Positions 51,684-61,095 are shown, numbered from the stretch's first letter. The stretch is DNA of 64,000 nt from Chlamydiales bacterium (GCA_024233395.1 JACKPR010000002.1:620001-684000), one strand, 5' to 3'. Made by a program: numbers and translations. The notes: generated from the letters alone by a model not told the origin.

Positions 51684-53093
51684 TTATCCTCTAGCTTTAA
51701 TTCTTGGAGGGAAATGAATTGGAGTTTCATTTGCAAGAAGGGAAGCTTCGAGCCATGCTTCAGGAATTGTTGGATGCGCATGAATGGTGTCAATCACGCA
51801 CTCTAAAGTGAGTTCATTATTAATTGCGAGAGCCATTTCTGCAATCATTGCTGATGCTTCATGCCCGATGACTTGAGCCCCGTAAATTTCACCTGTTTTT
51901 TTATCAGAAATCACTTGGGCAAATCCATCCGTTTCATTGGTGGCCACAGATTTTCCTAAAGCTTGGAACGGGAAAGTTCCAATATTAATATTGAGTCCTT
52001 TTTCTTGGGCTTCTTCAGCTGTCATTCCAACCATCGCAATTTCCGGGTGGGTAAAAATAACCGCAGGAATTGCATGATAGTGGAGATGAGCACTTTGCCC
52101 ACATGCATTAGCCGCTGCAACAATTCCTTGATGAGAAGCAACGTGAGCAAGCATAGCAATAGCAGTAATATCACCAATCGCATAAATACCGGGTACATGG
52201 GTCTCCATTTTTTCATTCACTTCGATTGCCCCTTTAGGGCCAGGTTTCAGGCCGGCTTTTTCTAATCCAAGTCCTTCTGAATTGAGTCTTCTTCCAACGG
52301 AAACAATAGCTTTATCAACGGCTAAAGATTCTCCTCCTTTGAAATGGACAACAAGCTCTTTTCCACTTTTATCAATTTTTTCTACAGCGGTGTTCGTTTT
52401 GATAGAGATTCCTCGTTTTGTAAAAGCTGAGGTAAGTGCATCTGAAATGGTTTTGCCTTGTGCTTGAACAATGGCAGGAAGAGCTTCAATAATTGTCACT
52501 TTTACACCAAATTCTGCAAAGAGAGAGGCAAACTCGCAACCAATATAGCCTCCACCAATAATGGCCATTGTTTTAGGAAGTTCAGTCAGTTCTAAAGCAG
52601 AGGTAGAATTTAAAATACGCTCATGGTCACACGGAAAGGCTGGAATATCAATAGGCTCTGAACCTGTTGCAATGATGATTTTTTCGGCTTGAATAAGAGC
52701 ATTATCCTCACCGGTAACTTTTAATTCTTTTGGAGATTCAAAACGGGCAGTTCCTTGAAAGATTTTAATTCCATTAGATTTTAAAAGTCCTCCAAGACTT
52801 CCTCTTATTTTATTTACAACTGCATCTTTCCGCTCTTTCATTTTTTTGTAGTCAAAAGAGACTTTCTCAACATTAATTCCAAAATCCTCTGCATGTTTAA
52901 TCTTATTAAAAACACTCGCATTTGAAAGGAGAGATTTTGAAGGAATACAACCGACATTTAGACAAGTTCCACCTAGATATTGCTTTTCGATAAGAGCAAC
53001 TTTTTTCCCCATTTGTGCTCCCTTGATGGCTGCAACATAACCTCCCGGACCAGCGCCAATTACTGCTAAGTCAAACTTTTCTTTGTTTGTCAT
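51684..53093 (-). CDS. lpdA: Dihydrolipoamide dehydrogenase
   Basis: E3 subunit that reoxidises dihydrolipoamide in 2-oxoacid dehydrogenase complexes with NAD+, 469 residues. The FAD motif is DLAVIGAGPGGYVAAIKGAQ. The redox disulfide is GGTCLNVGCIPSKSLL. The NAD motif is MAIIGGGYIGCEFASLFAEFG. The C-terminal catalytic His-Glu pair is in AHPTIPEAW. First gene of lpdA-lipA-HEAT. Upstream lies palindrome P3. Confidence 0.97.
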   Translation of the reverse strand: MTNKEKFDLAVIGAGPGGYVAAIKGAQMGKKVALIEKQYLGGTCLNVGCIPSKSLLSNASVFNKIKHAEDFGINVEKVSFDYKKMKERKDAVVNKIRGSLGGLLKSNGIKIFQGTARFESPKELKVTGEDNALIQAEKIIIATGSEPIDIPAFPCDHERILNSTSALELTELPKTMAIIGGGYIGCEFASLFAEFGVKVTIIEALPAIVQAQGKTISDALTSAFTKRGISIKTNTAVEKIDKSGKELVVHFKGGESLAVDKAIVSVGRRLNSEGLGLEKAGLKPGPKGAIEVNEKMETHVPGIYAIGDITAIAMLAHVASHQGIVAAANACGQSAHLHYHAIPAVIFTHPEIAMVGMTAEEAQEKGLNINIGTFPFQALGKSVATNETDGFAQVISDKKTGEIYGAQVIGHEASAMIAEMALAINNELTLECVIDTIHAHPTIPEAWLEASLLANETPIHFPPRIKARG

Positions 53094-53145
53094 ATTAAAA
53101 CTCCTAAAAAAATTAAATGACTATTATACTCATAACCCATCAAAA

Positions 53146-53310
53146 TGTATATACAGAATGATTAAAAAGTTGGGAATTTGTTAAAAAGACCCTCATAATT
53201 CTTTTTCGGAGGGAGCGATTATTGCCGATAGGCAAGGCGCAAGTGAGAACAAGAATTATGAGATCGAGTTGACGCAGACAAAAACCAATTTTTGTTGCGC
53301 AATGTGTATA
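53146..53310. repeat. Long palindromic repeat, family copy P3
   Basis: Outer arms 53146-53174 and 53285-53310, inner arms 53192-53207 and 53247-53262 (15 of 16 pair), centre TTGCC-GATA-GGCAA (53222-53235). It shares GAGAACAAGAATT and GACAAAAACCAATTTTT blocks with P2. It lies between the divergent lpdA and zinc-ribbon genes. Confidence 0.9.
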
Positions 53311-53409
53311 AATATCACAGAGATAATTTTACTTTCCCTTCTACAAAAAATCGGTTAGAATGAAATTTACCGATAAAATAGGGAGTACTCCCGCTTAAAA
53401 AGGTTTGGT

Positions 53410-53985
53410 ATGAAACAGGTCGATCGGACAAAAGTTTGTTGGAATTGCGAAGCGGATGTGAGTTATGAGGCTACATATTGCCCTTTTTGTGGAACAGACC
53501 TTTTAACTTCATCGATTGAAAAATCAAGACAACCTCCAAGGCAAGACCATAAATTTTCTGATCAGTCTCTCCAAGAGAGCTTAGCTTCTCTTTATAAACC
53601 CCCTTATTCTGTTCGTAATCGGCAAGGCTTTGGGGTCCCTGATGAAAGAGAAGAATCATCCTATATTGAAACTGAACCGCAAAAAGAAGACGCCCTTTTT
53701 CAATCATATGAAAAAGAAGCGTCTGAAGACATACCTATGATCCCTGAAGAAGGGATTCAGCCTCTTGATGAAAAAGAAGAGGTAACAAGAAGAGGAAGTG
53801 TCCTTCCTCTCTTATTTCTCATGATCGGTGCTCACTTGTTTATTCTAGGAGCTCTTCTTCTTTTCTGTTCAAAAGATGGAATTGTAACCCTTGAATGGAG
53901 CAGTCGCTTTTGGTTTCTCTATTGCTTAATCAGTTTTCCTCTCCTCTATTTCGGAGGAAGGATGCTCAAAAATCAAAATACTTAA
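53410..53985 (+). CDS. Zinc-ribbon protein with C-terminal membrane helices
   Basis: 191 residues. An N-terminal zinc ribbon (VCWNCEADVSYEATYCPFCG, two CxxC pairs) is followed by a long polar, Glu/Ser-rich region. Two C-terminal helices (about residues 136-157 and 164-184, LPLLFLMIGAHLFILGALLL and FWFLYCLISFPLLYF) end the protein. The topology is a tail-anchored membrane protein facing the cytoplasm. Function unknown. The promoter side carries the P3 palindrome. Confidence 0.75.
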   Translation: MKQVDRTKVCWNCEADVSYEATYCPFCGTDLLTSSIEKSRQPPRQDHKFSDQSLQESLASLYKPPYSVRNRQGFGVPDEREESSYIETEPQKEDALFQSYEKEASEDIPMIPEEGIQPLDEKEEVTRRGSVLPLLFLMIGAHLFILGALLLFCSKDGIVTLEWSSRFWFLYCLISFPLLYFGGRMLKNQNT

Positions 53986-54028
53986 ATATCGACTAAGAAG
54001 TTATTTGACGGCACGACCTAGGGTAAAA

Positions 54029-54234
54029 TTAACTCTTTGGAGGCGTAAACATTTCACGAACACGTTCTAAGATTTTTCCCATGTGATTCGTCTCTCCACC
54101 CCAAAAAGCACTTTCTGTATTTTCAACAAGAGAACGGGGATATGTCGCAATAAGTGCTTCAGCAAGGGGAGGGTTTTCCATAAATTTCAAAGTTCCCAAT
54201 GACCAATCCTTCCCTGCTGCTTTAGCTAGAGGAT
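54029..54234 (-). pseudogene. C-terminal remnant of a NADAR/YbiA-like gene
   Basis: An open minus-strand frame ending at TTA 54029-54031. It encodes NPPLAEALIATYPRSLVENT, ESAFWGGETNHMGKILERVR and EMFTPPKS. This matches the end of NADAR-fold N-glycosidases (pattern LA.ALL.T....L.E......WG....N.LGK.LM..R). The N-terminal domain is missing; a stop codon ends the frame just upstream. I treat it as a decayed fragment. Confidence 0.5.
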
Positions 54235-54353
54235 CTGTGTATCATTTTGGCAAAAGTGGAAAAGCAGAATCACAAAAAGAGTCTTATCCACTACTTGGAG
54301 ATGTTATCCCAGATTATAAAGGAACAGTGGCAAAGCGATTCGGTAAAGTCTAA
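54234..54353 (+). pseudogene. Short plus-strand gene remnant
   Basis: About 39 codons (SVYHFGKSGKAESQKESYPL, then LGDVIPDYKGTVAKRFGKV) ending at TAA 54351, without a start or RBS. The source gene is not recognised. It abuts the NADAR-like fragment, which suggests a deletion or recombination joint near 54234. Confidence 0.35.
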
Positions 54354-54378
54354 AAAGCTTCACCTTTCTATTCCCATT

Positions 54379-54408
54379 AAAAAAGACCCGATTTCGGGTC
54401 TTTTTTTT
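54379..54408 (+). terminator. Intrinsic terminator before the VWA gene
   Basis: GACCCGA-TT-TCGGGTC stem flanked by an A-tract and eight Ts. It should work in both directions. Confidence 0.8.
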
Positions 54409-54483
54409 CGTTAGGAGCATCGTCTAAAAAATCTTGAAACCATTTCTTGTTTTTTCTACTTTATTAGGGCGTATTGTCAAATA

Positions 54484-55716
54484 ATGGTTCATCTTATGTG
54501 GGATTTTTCAAGAATTACACGTCACTTTCCTCCCGTTCATATCCCTGATATCGCCCCCTATCGCGCTATGGCAGGTCAGCGTTTTGCTGAGCTTTATGCA
54601 AAGTTGCCTGATGTCAGAGCATTAGCTCGAGAATATATTCCGAAAGGATACAATGCTGCTAAGCCTTTTGTTTGGGAGCATCGCTATCGAATCATTAGTG
54701 GTTTCGTTATGGCCGCCCTTGCATGGAGAGTGATCCATTATTACCGGAATCGCCCTCAATACCCCATTGTCCAACTGAAAACGTCTCTTAATGTAGGAAG
54801 CATCTCCATTGAAACGTTAAAGAGTGAAGTGACTCCACCGAATGTTACTTTGACATTTTGTGTTGATAGGAGTGCTAGCATGAATGGAGAGCGGGAAGGA
54901 GCTGTGAAAGTAGGAGTGAATCGCGTTTTAGATAGTGCTACAAGAGTTGTAGAAGCCATTAAAGGAGCGCAAATTGAGATTGCCATAGTAGGCTTTAATA
55001 GTCGTGCAAATGTTATCTGTGAACCGACAAAGATTTCAAGATCAAGCCTGGATGAGATCAAAAGAAAATTACAAGGATATCATTCGGAGGGCACTACTAC
55101 AATTATTGCAGGTTTAGATCAGGCAACAACAACCCTGGAAGAAATGGCCAGAAAAGAGCCTGAGCGTGTCCATACCTTGATCTTATTAAGTGATGGAGAC
55201 GAAGATTTGGATGAAAGGGTGATACAACCGATTCATGAGCGTCTGAGAAGAGTCAATGCACAACTCTTTGCGATCGGAATTGGAGATAGGCATAAAAAGG
55301 TGACGCTTCAAAAAATCGCTCCAGAAAGGGGGCGATTTACTGGAACCTATATCGACACAACAGACGGTAGGGAAACAATTGAAAGTGCAATTGCTAAAAT
55401 CTATGAGCAGGCGGTGGCTACTTTTAGTGACCTTGTTTTATCGACGAGTCAGTTAGAAGCAGGGGCGTGGTCGGTTGATAGGGACCGGAGTGTAGAGAGA
55501 GAAGGAAGATCTGTCTGCCAGCTCGGATCCTTTACGGAAAATGAAAAAATGGCAAAAAGAATTCAAATCCACAGTGATAGACTTCGAGAGCAATTGGACC
55601 TCCGGGATGTTTCCTTTGACCTTGCACTTACAGATCCAAGGGGAAGAAAGGGGACAATGCAACTGCATTGGCGACCCGATACAATCATAGATCCAGCAAT
55701 TCTAAATTGTAACTAA
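54484..55716 (+). CDS. Membrane-anchored von Willebrand factor A domain protein
   Basis: 410 residues. A transmembrane helix lies at about 68-88 (IISGFVMAALAWRVIHYY). The VWA domain (about 118-310) carries a complete MIDAS metal site: FCVDRSASM (DxSxS), the Thr of SEGTTTIIAG and the Asp of LILLSDGDED. A beta-rich C-terminal domain follows. VWA proteins bind protein partners through the metal. No MoxR ATPase is next to it, which such proteins often have. It is convergent with secA. Confidence 0.88.
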   Translation: MVHLMWDFSRITRHFPPVHIPDIAPYRAMAGQRFAELYAKLPDVRALAREYIPKGYNAAKPFVWEHRYRIISGFVMAALAWRVIHYYRNRPQYPIVQLKTSLNVGSISIETLKSEVTPPNVTLTFCVDRSASMNGEREGAVKVGVNRVLDSATRVVEAIKGAQIEIAIVGFNSRANVICEPTKISRSSLDEIKRKLQGYHSEGTTTIIAGLDQATTTLEEMARKEPERVHTLILLSDGDEDLDERVIQPIHERLRRVNAQLFAIGIGDRHKKVTLQKIAPERGRFTGTYIDTTDGRETIESAIAKIYEQAVATFSDLVLSTSQLEAGAWSVDRDRSVEREGRSVCQLGSFTENEKMAKRIQIHSDRLREQLDLRDVSFDLALTDPRGRKGTMQLHWRPDTIIDPAILNCN

Positions 55717-55725
55717 AACACCTTT

Positions 55726-58635
55726 TTAGCCTTGGATGGGGCCATTCGGTAGAAAGAGGCCCGATGGGTGTTTCTGCTGCAAGTTATGAAGGGGATTTTG
55801 TTGATCAGGAGGGGGCATCATTTGGAACTTAAAGAGGCCATGAGCAATTGCAAGTTTTAAATCGCTGCTAAACGTGTCAAAAAGAGCAAAAGCTTCATGT
55901 TTGAATTCTAAAAGAGGATCTTTTTGCCCTACAACACGCATATTCACCTCTGTACGGAGATGATCGATCGATAAAAGATGTTCTTGCCAGAGTTTGTCGA
56001 TATTCCTTAAGAGAATGCTTCGAACAACTTGATGTAAAACAGGGAAAGGATCGATCTCTTTTCCTGCACTTTCTTGAATAGAGGCAATGGTTTGAGCTTC
56101 ATGGTCGAGTTTTGCTTTGAGAGCATCGACAATGAGTTTTGCTCCTTTCTTTTCGATTTCTTCAATAGAAAGGTAATCATCATCAAAAGCATCCTCATCC
56201 ACAGTAATAGGGAAATGGGTCATGAGAGCTTCTGCAAAACCATGAGAATCCCAACCTCCTTCAACGGCTTTTGAAGTAAAGAAGGGGGCTGCGAGCTGTC
56301 CTGAGATCTCTTCGAGAACATCTTCTGCAAGCTTGATCGAATCTTCTTCTTTTAGGATTTCATTACGGAAAGCATAGACTTCTTGTCTTTGCTTATTCAT
56401 CACATCATCATACTGAAGGGTATGCTTACGGATTGAATAGTTTCTTTGTTCCACCCGTTTTTGAGCCGTTTCGATGGATCGGTTGAGAACTTTTGCTGAA
56501 ATCGGTTCTCCTTCAGGAGGACGGAAGCGTTGGAGAAATGCGGTCAGTTTTGGTGAAGTAAAGAGACGCATGAGTTGATCTTCAAAAGAGACATAGAACT
56601 TTGAAGTTCCAGGATCTCCTTGACGGGCACAACGTCCACGGAGTTGTCGATCGATTCGACGGGATTGGTGGCGTGTGGTTCCAATCACGTGGAGTCCTCC
56701 AGCTTCAGCAACCCCTTTTCCTAATTTAATATCGGTTCCCCGTCCTGCCATATTGGTTGCAACAGTGATGGCTCCTGGTTGTCCCGCTTGAGCAACAATC
56801 TCTGCTTCTTTAGCATGATTTTTTGCATTGAGGATCGTTGCTTTTAGTTTGTTTTGTTTTAAAATCCGTGCAAGTTTTTCAGAGACTTCAACCGACTCCG
56901 TTCCAATCAAAATTGGGCGCCCTTTCTCATGAATTTCAATGATATCTTTAATAAGAGCATTATACTTTTCTCGTTCGGACATGTAGATTTCATCATCGGC
57001 ATCTTTTCTAAGACACTTTTTATGCGTAGGGATTTCGAGAACTTCGATTTTATAGATTTCTTTGAACTCATTCGCTTCGGTCATTGCTGTACCGGTCATC
57101 CCTGCAAGCTTGTCATACATCCGGAAATAGTTTTGAAGGGTGATGGTGGCATAGGTTTGCGTTTCTTCTTGAATCGGAACCGATTCTTTCGCTTCAATCG
57201 ATTGGTGAAGACCATCGGAAAAACGACGTCCAGGTTGCGGTCTTCCAGTATTTTCATCAATAATGACAATCTTTCGGTCTTGAACAATGTAATCGACATC
57301 TTTTTCCATTAAAAGATGGGCGCGGAAAAGTTGTCTTAGATTATGAGACCGCTCTTTACGTCGACTATCTTCTTCACGGAGGGCAATCTTCTTTTCCATC
57401 TTTTCTTTTTCAGAAAGAGCAGGATTTTCATCGATCTTTGCGTATTCACCCCCCAAATCGAGCATGAGGAAATCGTCTTCTGCTTCTTGATTCCCTCCGG
57501 TCCAGGATGCGATCCCCTTATCTGTTAATTCAAACTCATTCGCACGTTCATCAATGATAATGTAAAGCTCTGCGAGGGTTGCATGGCGCTCCTCTTTATT
57601 GGGCTCAGCATGGAAGTAGGTTTCCCATTTTTCAAGTTGTGCGCGAAGATCAGGGTGTTCTTTGATCCGCTTAAGGATTTTATTTTGAGGAGTTCCTTTC
57701 CCAACAAGCCAAAGGTTGCGGAAAGCTTGGTCCTCTTCCTTTGCTTCTTCTTTAGAAAGTTTTCTTTTTTCTTCATCTTCAGAAAGACGCCCAAATTTTT
57801 CTAGTGTTTTACGTGCATCGGAAGCAAGTTTATTACAATGATCTCTCTGCAATATTACAACGCGTGAAACGGCATCTTTGAGTTCGTCATACATTTGTCT
57901 CGATTGAGCCGCAGGACCAGAGATAATAAGAGGGGTACGTGCTTCATCAATCAAAATAGAATCGACTTCATCGATAATCGCAAAGTAGTAGCCTCGTTGG
58001 CACTGCTCTTCAATGGCATGTGCCATGGAGTTATCGCGGAGATAGTCAAAACCAAATTCTGAAGCTGTTCCATAGACGATATCTGCTTTGTAAATCTCTT
58101 TCCGTTCATGAGGAGGAATACTATTAGTCAGCGCTTTAACAGTTAGTCCTAGCCATCGGAAAATTTCCCCAATCCATTCCGAGTCACGGTTAGCTAGGTA
58201 ATCGTTGACTGTGACAAGGTGGACGGGCTGCTCAGTTAAAGCATTCAGGAAAAGAGGCATCGATGCGGTAAGGGTTTTCCCTTCCCCCGTCATCATTTCA
58301 GCAATAGAGCCATCATGCATGGCAATCGCGCCAATCAATTGGACATCATAGGGGACCATGTCCCATTCTTGGTCATATCCTGAGACATGAATGCGGGTTC
58401 CGCAAAGGCGTCGGCATGCATTTTTGACAAGAGCGTAAGCTTCAGGAAGGAGAGTATCAACGGTCTCTCCATTTTTAAGTCTCTCTTTAAACTCGAGAAC
58501 TTTTCCTTTCACTTCATCATCGCTTAGGCTTTGGTAGCCTTCTTCAAAGACATTGATTTTTTTAACGATTTTCTGATAGCGCTTGACTTGCCGACTTTGT
58601 GCCGTTCCAAAAATTTTCTTTATCAATCCAAACAT
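55726..58635 (-). CDS. secA: Preprotein translocase ATPase SecA
   Basis: Motor of the Sec pathway, 969 residues. The DEAD-motor features are intact: Walker A MTGEGKTLTASM, IIDEVDSILIDEARTPLIIS, MTGTAMTEANEF, VATNMAGRGTDIKLG and RQLRGRCARQGDPG. The usual C-terminal Cys-rich zinc finger is absent; the protein ends in a Pro/Gln-rich tail (MMPPPDQQNPLHNLQQKHPS). Neighbours psd and nth match the Chlamydia order. Upstream lies a 165-bp palindrome. Confidence 0.97.
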   Translation of the reverse strand: MFGLIKKIFGTAQSRQVKRYQKIVKKINVFEEGYQSLSDDEVKGKVLEFKERLKNGETVDTLLPEAYALVKNACRRLCGTRIHVSGYDQEWDMVPYDVQLIGAIAMHDGSIAEMMTGEGKTLTASMPLFLNALTEQPVHLVTVNDYLANRDSEWIGEIFRWLGLTVKALTNSIPPHERKEIYKADIVYGTASEFGFDYLRDNSMAHAIEEQCQRGYYFAIIDEVDSILIDEARTPLIISGPAAQSRQMYDELKDAVSRVVILQRDHCNKLASDARKTLEKFGRLSEDEEKRKLSKEEAKEEDQAFRNLWLVGKGTPQNKILKRIKEHPDLRAQLEKWETYFHAEPNKEERHATLAELYIIIDERANEFELTDKGIASWTGGNQEAEDDFLMLDLGGEYAKIDENPALSEKEKMEKKIALREEDSRRKERSHNLRQLFRAHLLMEKDVDYIVQDRKIVIIDENTGRPQPGRRFSDGLHQSIEAKESVPIQEETQTYATITLQNYFRMYDKLAGMTGTAMTEANEFKEIYKIEVLEIPTHKKCLRKDADDEIYMSEREKYNALIKDIIEIHEKGRPILIGTESVEVSEKLARILKQNKLKATILNAKNHAKEAEIVAQAGQPGAITVATNMAGRGTDIKLGKGVAEAGGLHVIGTTRHQSRRIDRQLRGRCARQGDPGTSKFYVSFEDQLMRLFTSPKLTAFLQRFRPPEGEPISAKVLNRSIETAQKRVEQRNYSIRKHTLQYDDVMNKQRQEVYAFRNEILKEEDSIKLAEDVLEEISGQLAAPFFTSKAVEGGWDSHGFAEALMTHFPITVDEDAFDDDYLSIEEIEKKGAKLIVDALKAKLDHEAQTIASIQESAGKEIDPFPVLHQVVRSILLRNIDKLWQEHLLSIDHLRTEVNMRVVGQKDPLLEFKHEAFALFDTFSSDLKLAIAHGLFKFQMMPPPDQQNPLHNLQQKHPSGLFLPNGPIQG

Positions 58636-58684
58636 AGTGACCTGTATATTGTTTAATAGCTAAGTATAGCGTAAAACTGATTTT

Positions 58685-58849
58685 ATACCAATTATCCAAA
58701 ATATCTTGGCAAGCTGTTCTTAACCTTTTCATTTTAAAATAGAATTTTCGACTTCACCAACCATTTCATGGTTGCTATCAGTCTCCAAATTCAATTTTTC
58801 AACGAAAAATTTTAAGCCCTCTTAACAAGCTATTTTTGATAATTGGTAT
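58685..58849. repeat. Long palindrome between secA and psd
   Basis: Outer arms 58685-58703 and 58831-58849 pair at 18 of 19 positions. Inner arms around AAAATAGAATTTTCG and CGAAAAATTTTA also pair, and the centre is AACCAT-TTC-ATGGTT (58759-58773). It lies in the divergent promoter region. Confidence 0.88.
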
Positions 58850-58869
58850 TCCATGCTATGATTTGCAAT

Positions 58870-59781
58870 ATGGGAGAAATTATTTACAGAGACAGAAGCA
58901 CACAGCAGCTAAAAAAAGAAAAGATTTACGGTAAGTTTTTTCTTGAAGCGCTCTATGGCAGTAGCCTCTTATCAAAACTTTTTTCCCTTTTTGTTCTCCC
59001 TTTCATTGCCCATGTTCCCTCGTTTTCATTTTTTTACGGAAAAAAACAAAAAAGCAAAAATAGTCGGACAAAAATTATCCCCTTTATTCGAGACTTTCAT
59101 ATCGATGTTGCTGAATTTGCCGACCCTGTTGAAAGTTTTTATTCCTTTAACGATTTCTTCATCCGTAAATTAAAACCAAAAGCTAGGCCGATTGCTTTTG
59201 GGGAAAATATTGCAGTTTTTCCGGCAGATGGAAGGCATCTCGTTTTCCCAGACATTTCTAAAGTGGAAGGGTTTTACATTAAAGATAGTAAATTTGATCT
59301 CCGTCGCCTTTTAAATGATGAGTTTCTTTTCGAACTCTATAAAAGGGGAGCCATGGTGATTTCTCGTCTCTGTCCTACCGATTACCATCGGTTTCATTTT
59401 CCCTGCACCTGTATTCCTGGAAAATCAAAACTTATTAATGGCCCTCTCTTTTCTGTAAACCCATTAGCTCTTAAGAAGCACATTGCGATTCTGAGTGAAA
59501 ATAAACGGGTCTTAACGTCTCTTGAAACAGGACTGTTTGGTCAAGCGCTTTACATTGAAGTGGGAGCAACGTGCGTTGGTTCAATTAAGCAAACCTTTAT
59601 CCCAAATAAACCTCATGAAAAAGGGGAAGAAAAAGGATACTTTGAGTTTGGGGGTTCTTGCACCATTCTCCTCTTTCAACCCAACACCATCCAATTCGAT
59701 CAAGATTTGATCGATGCTTCTGCAGACTATATCGAAACCTATGCGAAAATGGGAACTTCTTTAGGAAGGGCGCGCAAATAA
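58870..59781 (+). CDS. psd: Phosphatidylserine decarboxylase proenzyme
   Basis: Makes phosphatidylethanolamine in the inner membrane, 303 residues from the ATG at 58870 (MGEIIYRDRST); an upstream ATG would start inside the palindrome arm. Active-site regions are FPADGRHLVF, RLCPTDYHRFHFP and the self-cleavage site FGGSCTILLF. The serine that becomes the pyruvoyl group is kept, but the residue after it is Cys instead of the more usual Thr. Location beside secA matches Chlamydia. Confidence 0.93.
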   Translation: MGEIIYRDRSTQQLKKEKIYGKFFLEALYGSSLLSKLFSLFVLPFIAHVPSFSFFYGKKQKSKNSRTKIIPFIRDFHIDVAEFADPVESFYSFNDFFIRKLKPKARPIAFGENIAVFPADGRHLVFPDISKVEGFYIKDSKFDLRRLLNDEFLFELYKRGAMVISRLCPTDYHRFHFPCTCIPGKSKLINGPLFSVNPLALKKHIAILSENKRVLTSLETGLFGQALYIEVGATCVGSIKQTFIPNKPHEKGEEKGYFEFGGSCTILLFQPNTIQFDQDLIDASADYIETYAKMGTSLGRARK

Positions 59782-59818
59782 CTTTCAAGAGAAACTTTTA
59801 GTCAAAGAGGAAAATAAG

Positions 59819-61078
59819 TTGGATAAGAGTCAAGAGCTTGTGAGGGGTGGGAAGTTTTCTTTTTCAATTTTACTTTTTGTTTTCACAATTACTGTCATTA
59901 ATTACATAGATCGAAGCGCGATTTCTTTTGCGATTCTTCCTTTACAGGAGCAACTCGGGATTAGCAATGAAGAATATGGATGGATTGCTTCTGCCTTTGG
60001 GATGGGATACTTGTGCATGTGTGTTTTTGGAGGGGTAATTGTTGATCGGTTTAACCCTATAAAAGTTTGGCCACTATTTGTAGTTTTATGGTCACTTTGT
60101 ATTTTTGGATTAGGGCTAGCACAAGGTTTTTTATCTTTATTTATCTTTAGACTCTTGCTCGGCTTCGCAGAAGCTGTTCATTTTCCAGCATTACTCAGAA
60201 TTCTTTCAGATACAATGGACTCCAAATGGAGAGCAAAAAGCCTTTCAATAGGGCTTTTGGGCGTTCCTATCGCTTCGTTGATTGGAGCTCCTTTACTGTC
60301 ACTTGTTATCGTAGATCTGGGCTGGAGATGGATGTTATTTCTATTAAGTATCCTCGGTATGTTGTGGGCTTTTTTCTGGTATATTTGGATACGAAAAAAA
60401 AGTGAATGGCAAAAACATTGGGTAGGCCAAGAAAAAAAGGAGGAAAAAAGCTTTAAGCATCTTTTGACTTCTAAGGTCATGTGGGGAAATGCGATCCAGT
60501 TTTTTTCTTTAGGCTATATTATCTTTTTTTCTCTTATGTGGCTCCCTGGTTTTTTTGAAGAACGCTTTCACGAACCTATATTAAAAACGGGGTTTATGAT
60601 TGCTTTGCCATGGGCGGTAGCTGCCATCTCTGTTATTTTAGGAGGATGGCTTTCTGATTGGCTTAAAAAGAAAACACACTGTCTATGGATTTCTAGAGCT
60701 CTTGTCATTGGGGGCGGTCTTTTTCTTGCAGGCATTAGTTTTTCTTTGATTGCCTTTACGACAAATGTCAATTTAGCCCTTATTTTTGTCTTATTCGGGC
60801 TAGGGTTTGCATTTTTAACCAATGCACCCATCTTCAGTATAAATGCTGATCTTTTTCCAAAAAGAGCAGGAACAGCCCAGGGAATCATTACAATGTTATT
60901 TGCAATTGCTGGAATTCTTGCTCCAGCCTTAACGGGTATCATTGTTCAAGTCACCCATTTGTTTGAAGGGGCATTTTTTATTATTGGTTTTCTTTCTCTT
61001 CTGTCCTTATTAGTCACTTTCACCATGCAGAAGAAGGCATTGAAGGGAAAAGATACTGATGCATCTAACAGTCTCTAA
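59819..61078 (+). CDS. MFS transporter, anion:cation symporter-like
   Basis: 419 residues, about 12 transmembrane helices. It starts at a TTG at 59819 with GAGGAAA upstream. Features such as VINYIDRSAISFAILPLQEQ, GFAEAVHFPALLRILSD and SKWRAKSLSIGLLGVPIASL resemble the ACS branch (hexuronate, glucarate, phthalate carriers). The substrate is probably an organic acid or sugar acid; this is family inference. It follows psd with a 37-bp gap and may be cotranscribed. Confidence 0.85.
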   Translation: MDKSQELVRGGKFSFSILLFVFTITVINYIDRSAISFAILPLQEQLGISNEEYGWIASAFGMGYLCMCVFGGVIVDRFNPIKVWPLFVVLWSLCIFGLGLAQGFLSLFIFRLLLGFAEAVHFPALLRILSDTMDSKWRAKSLSIGLLGVPIASLIGAPLLSLVIVDLGWRWMLFLLSILGMLWAFFWYIWIRKKSEWQKHWVGQEKKEEKSFKHLLTSKVMWGNAIQFFSLGYIIFFSLMWLPGFFEERFHEPILKTGFMIALPWAVAAISVILGGWLSDWLKKKTHCLWISRALVIGGGLFLAGISFSLIAFTTNVNLALIFVLFGLGFAFLTNAPIFSINADLFPKRAGTAQGIITMLFAIAGILAPALTGIIVQVTHLFEGAFFIIGFLSLLSLLVTFTMQKKALKGKDTDASNSL

Positions 61079-61095
61079 GACCCCCTGCTTATAAG

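Noticed and set aside
51683..51793. Longer LipA start inside lpdA
   Set aside because: The extension lies in the lpdA coding region in another frame; the GTG 1 nt after the lpdA stop gives a normal LipA length.
56929..57312. Open frames opposite secA and other large genes
   Set aside because: They are antisense shadows with no start signals and biased composition; the opposite strand encodes clear conserved proteins.
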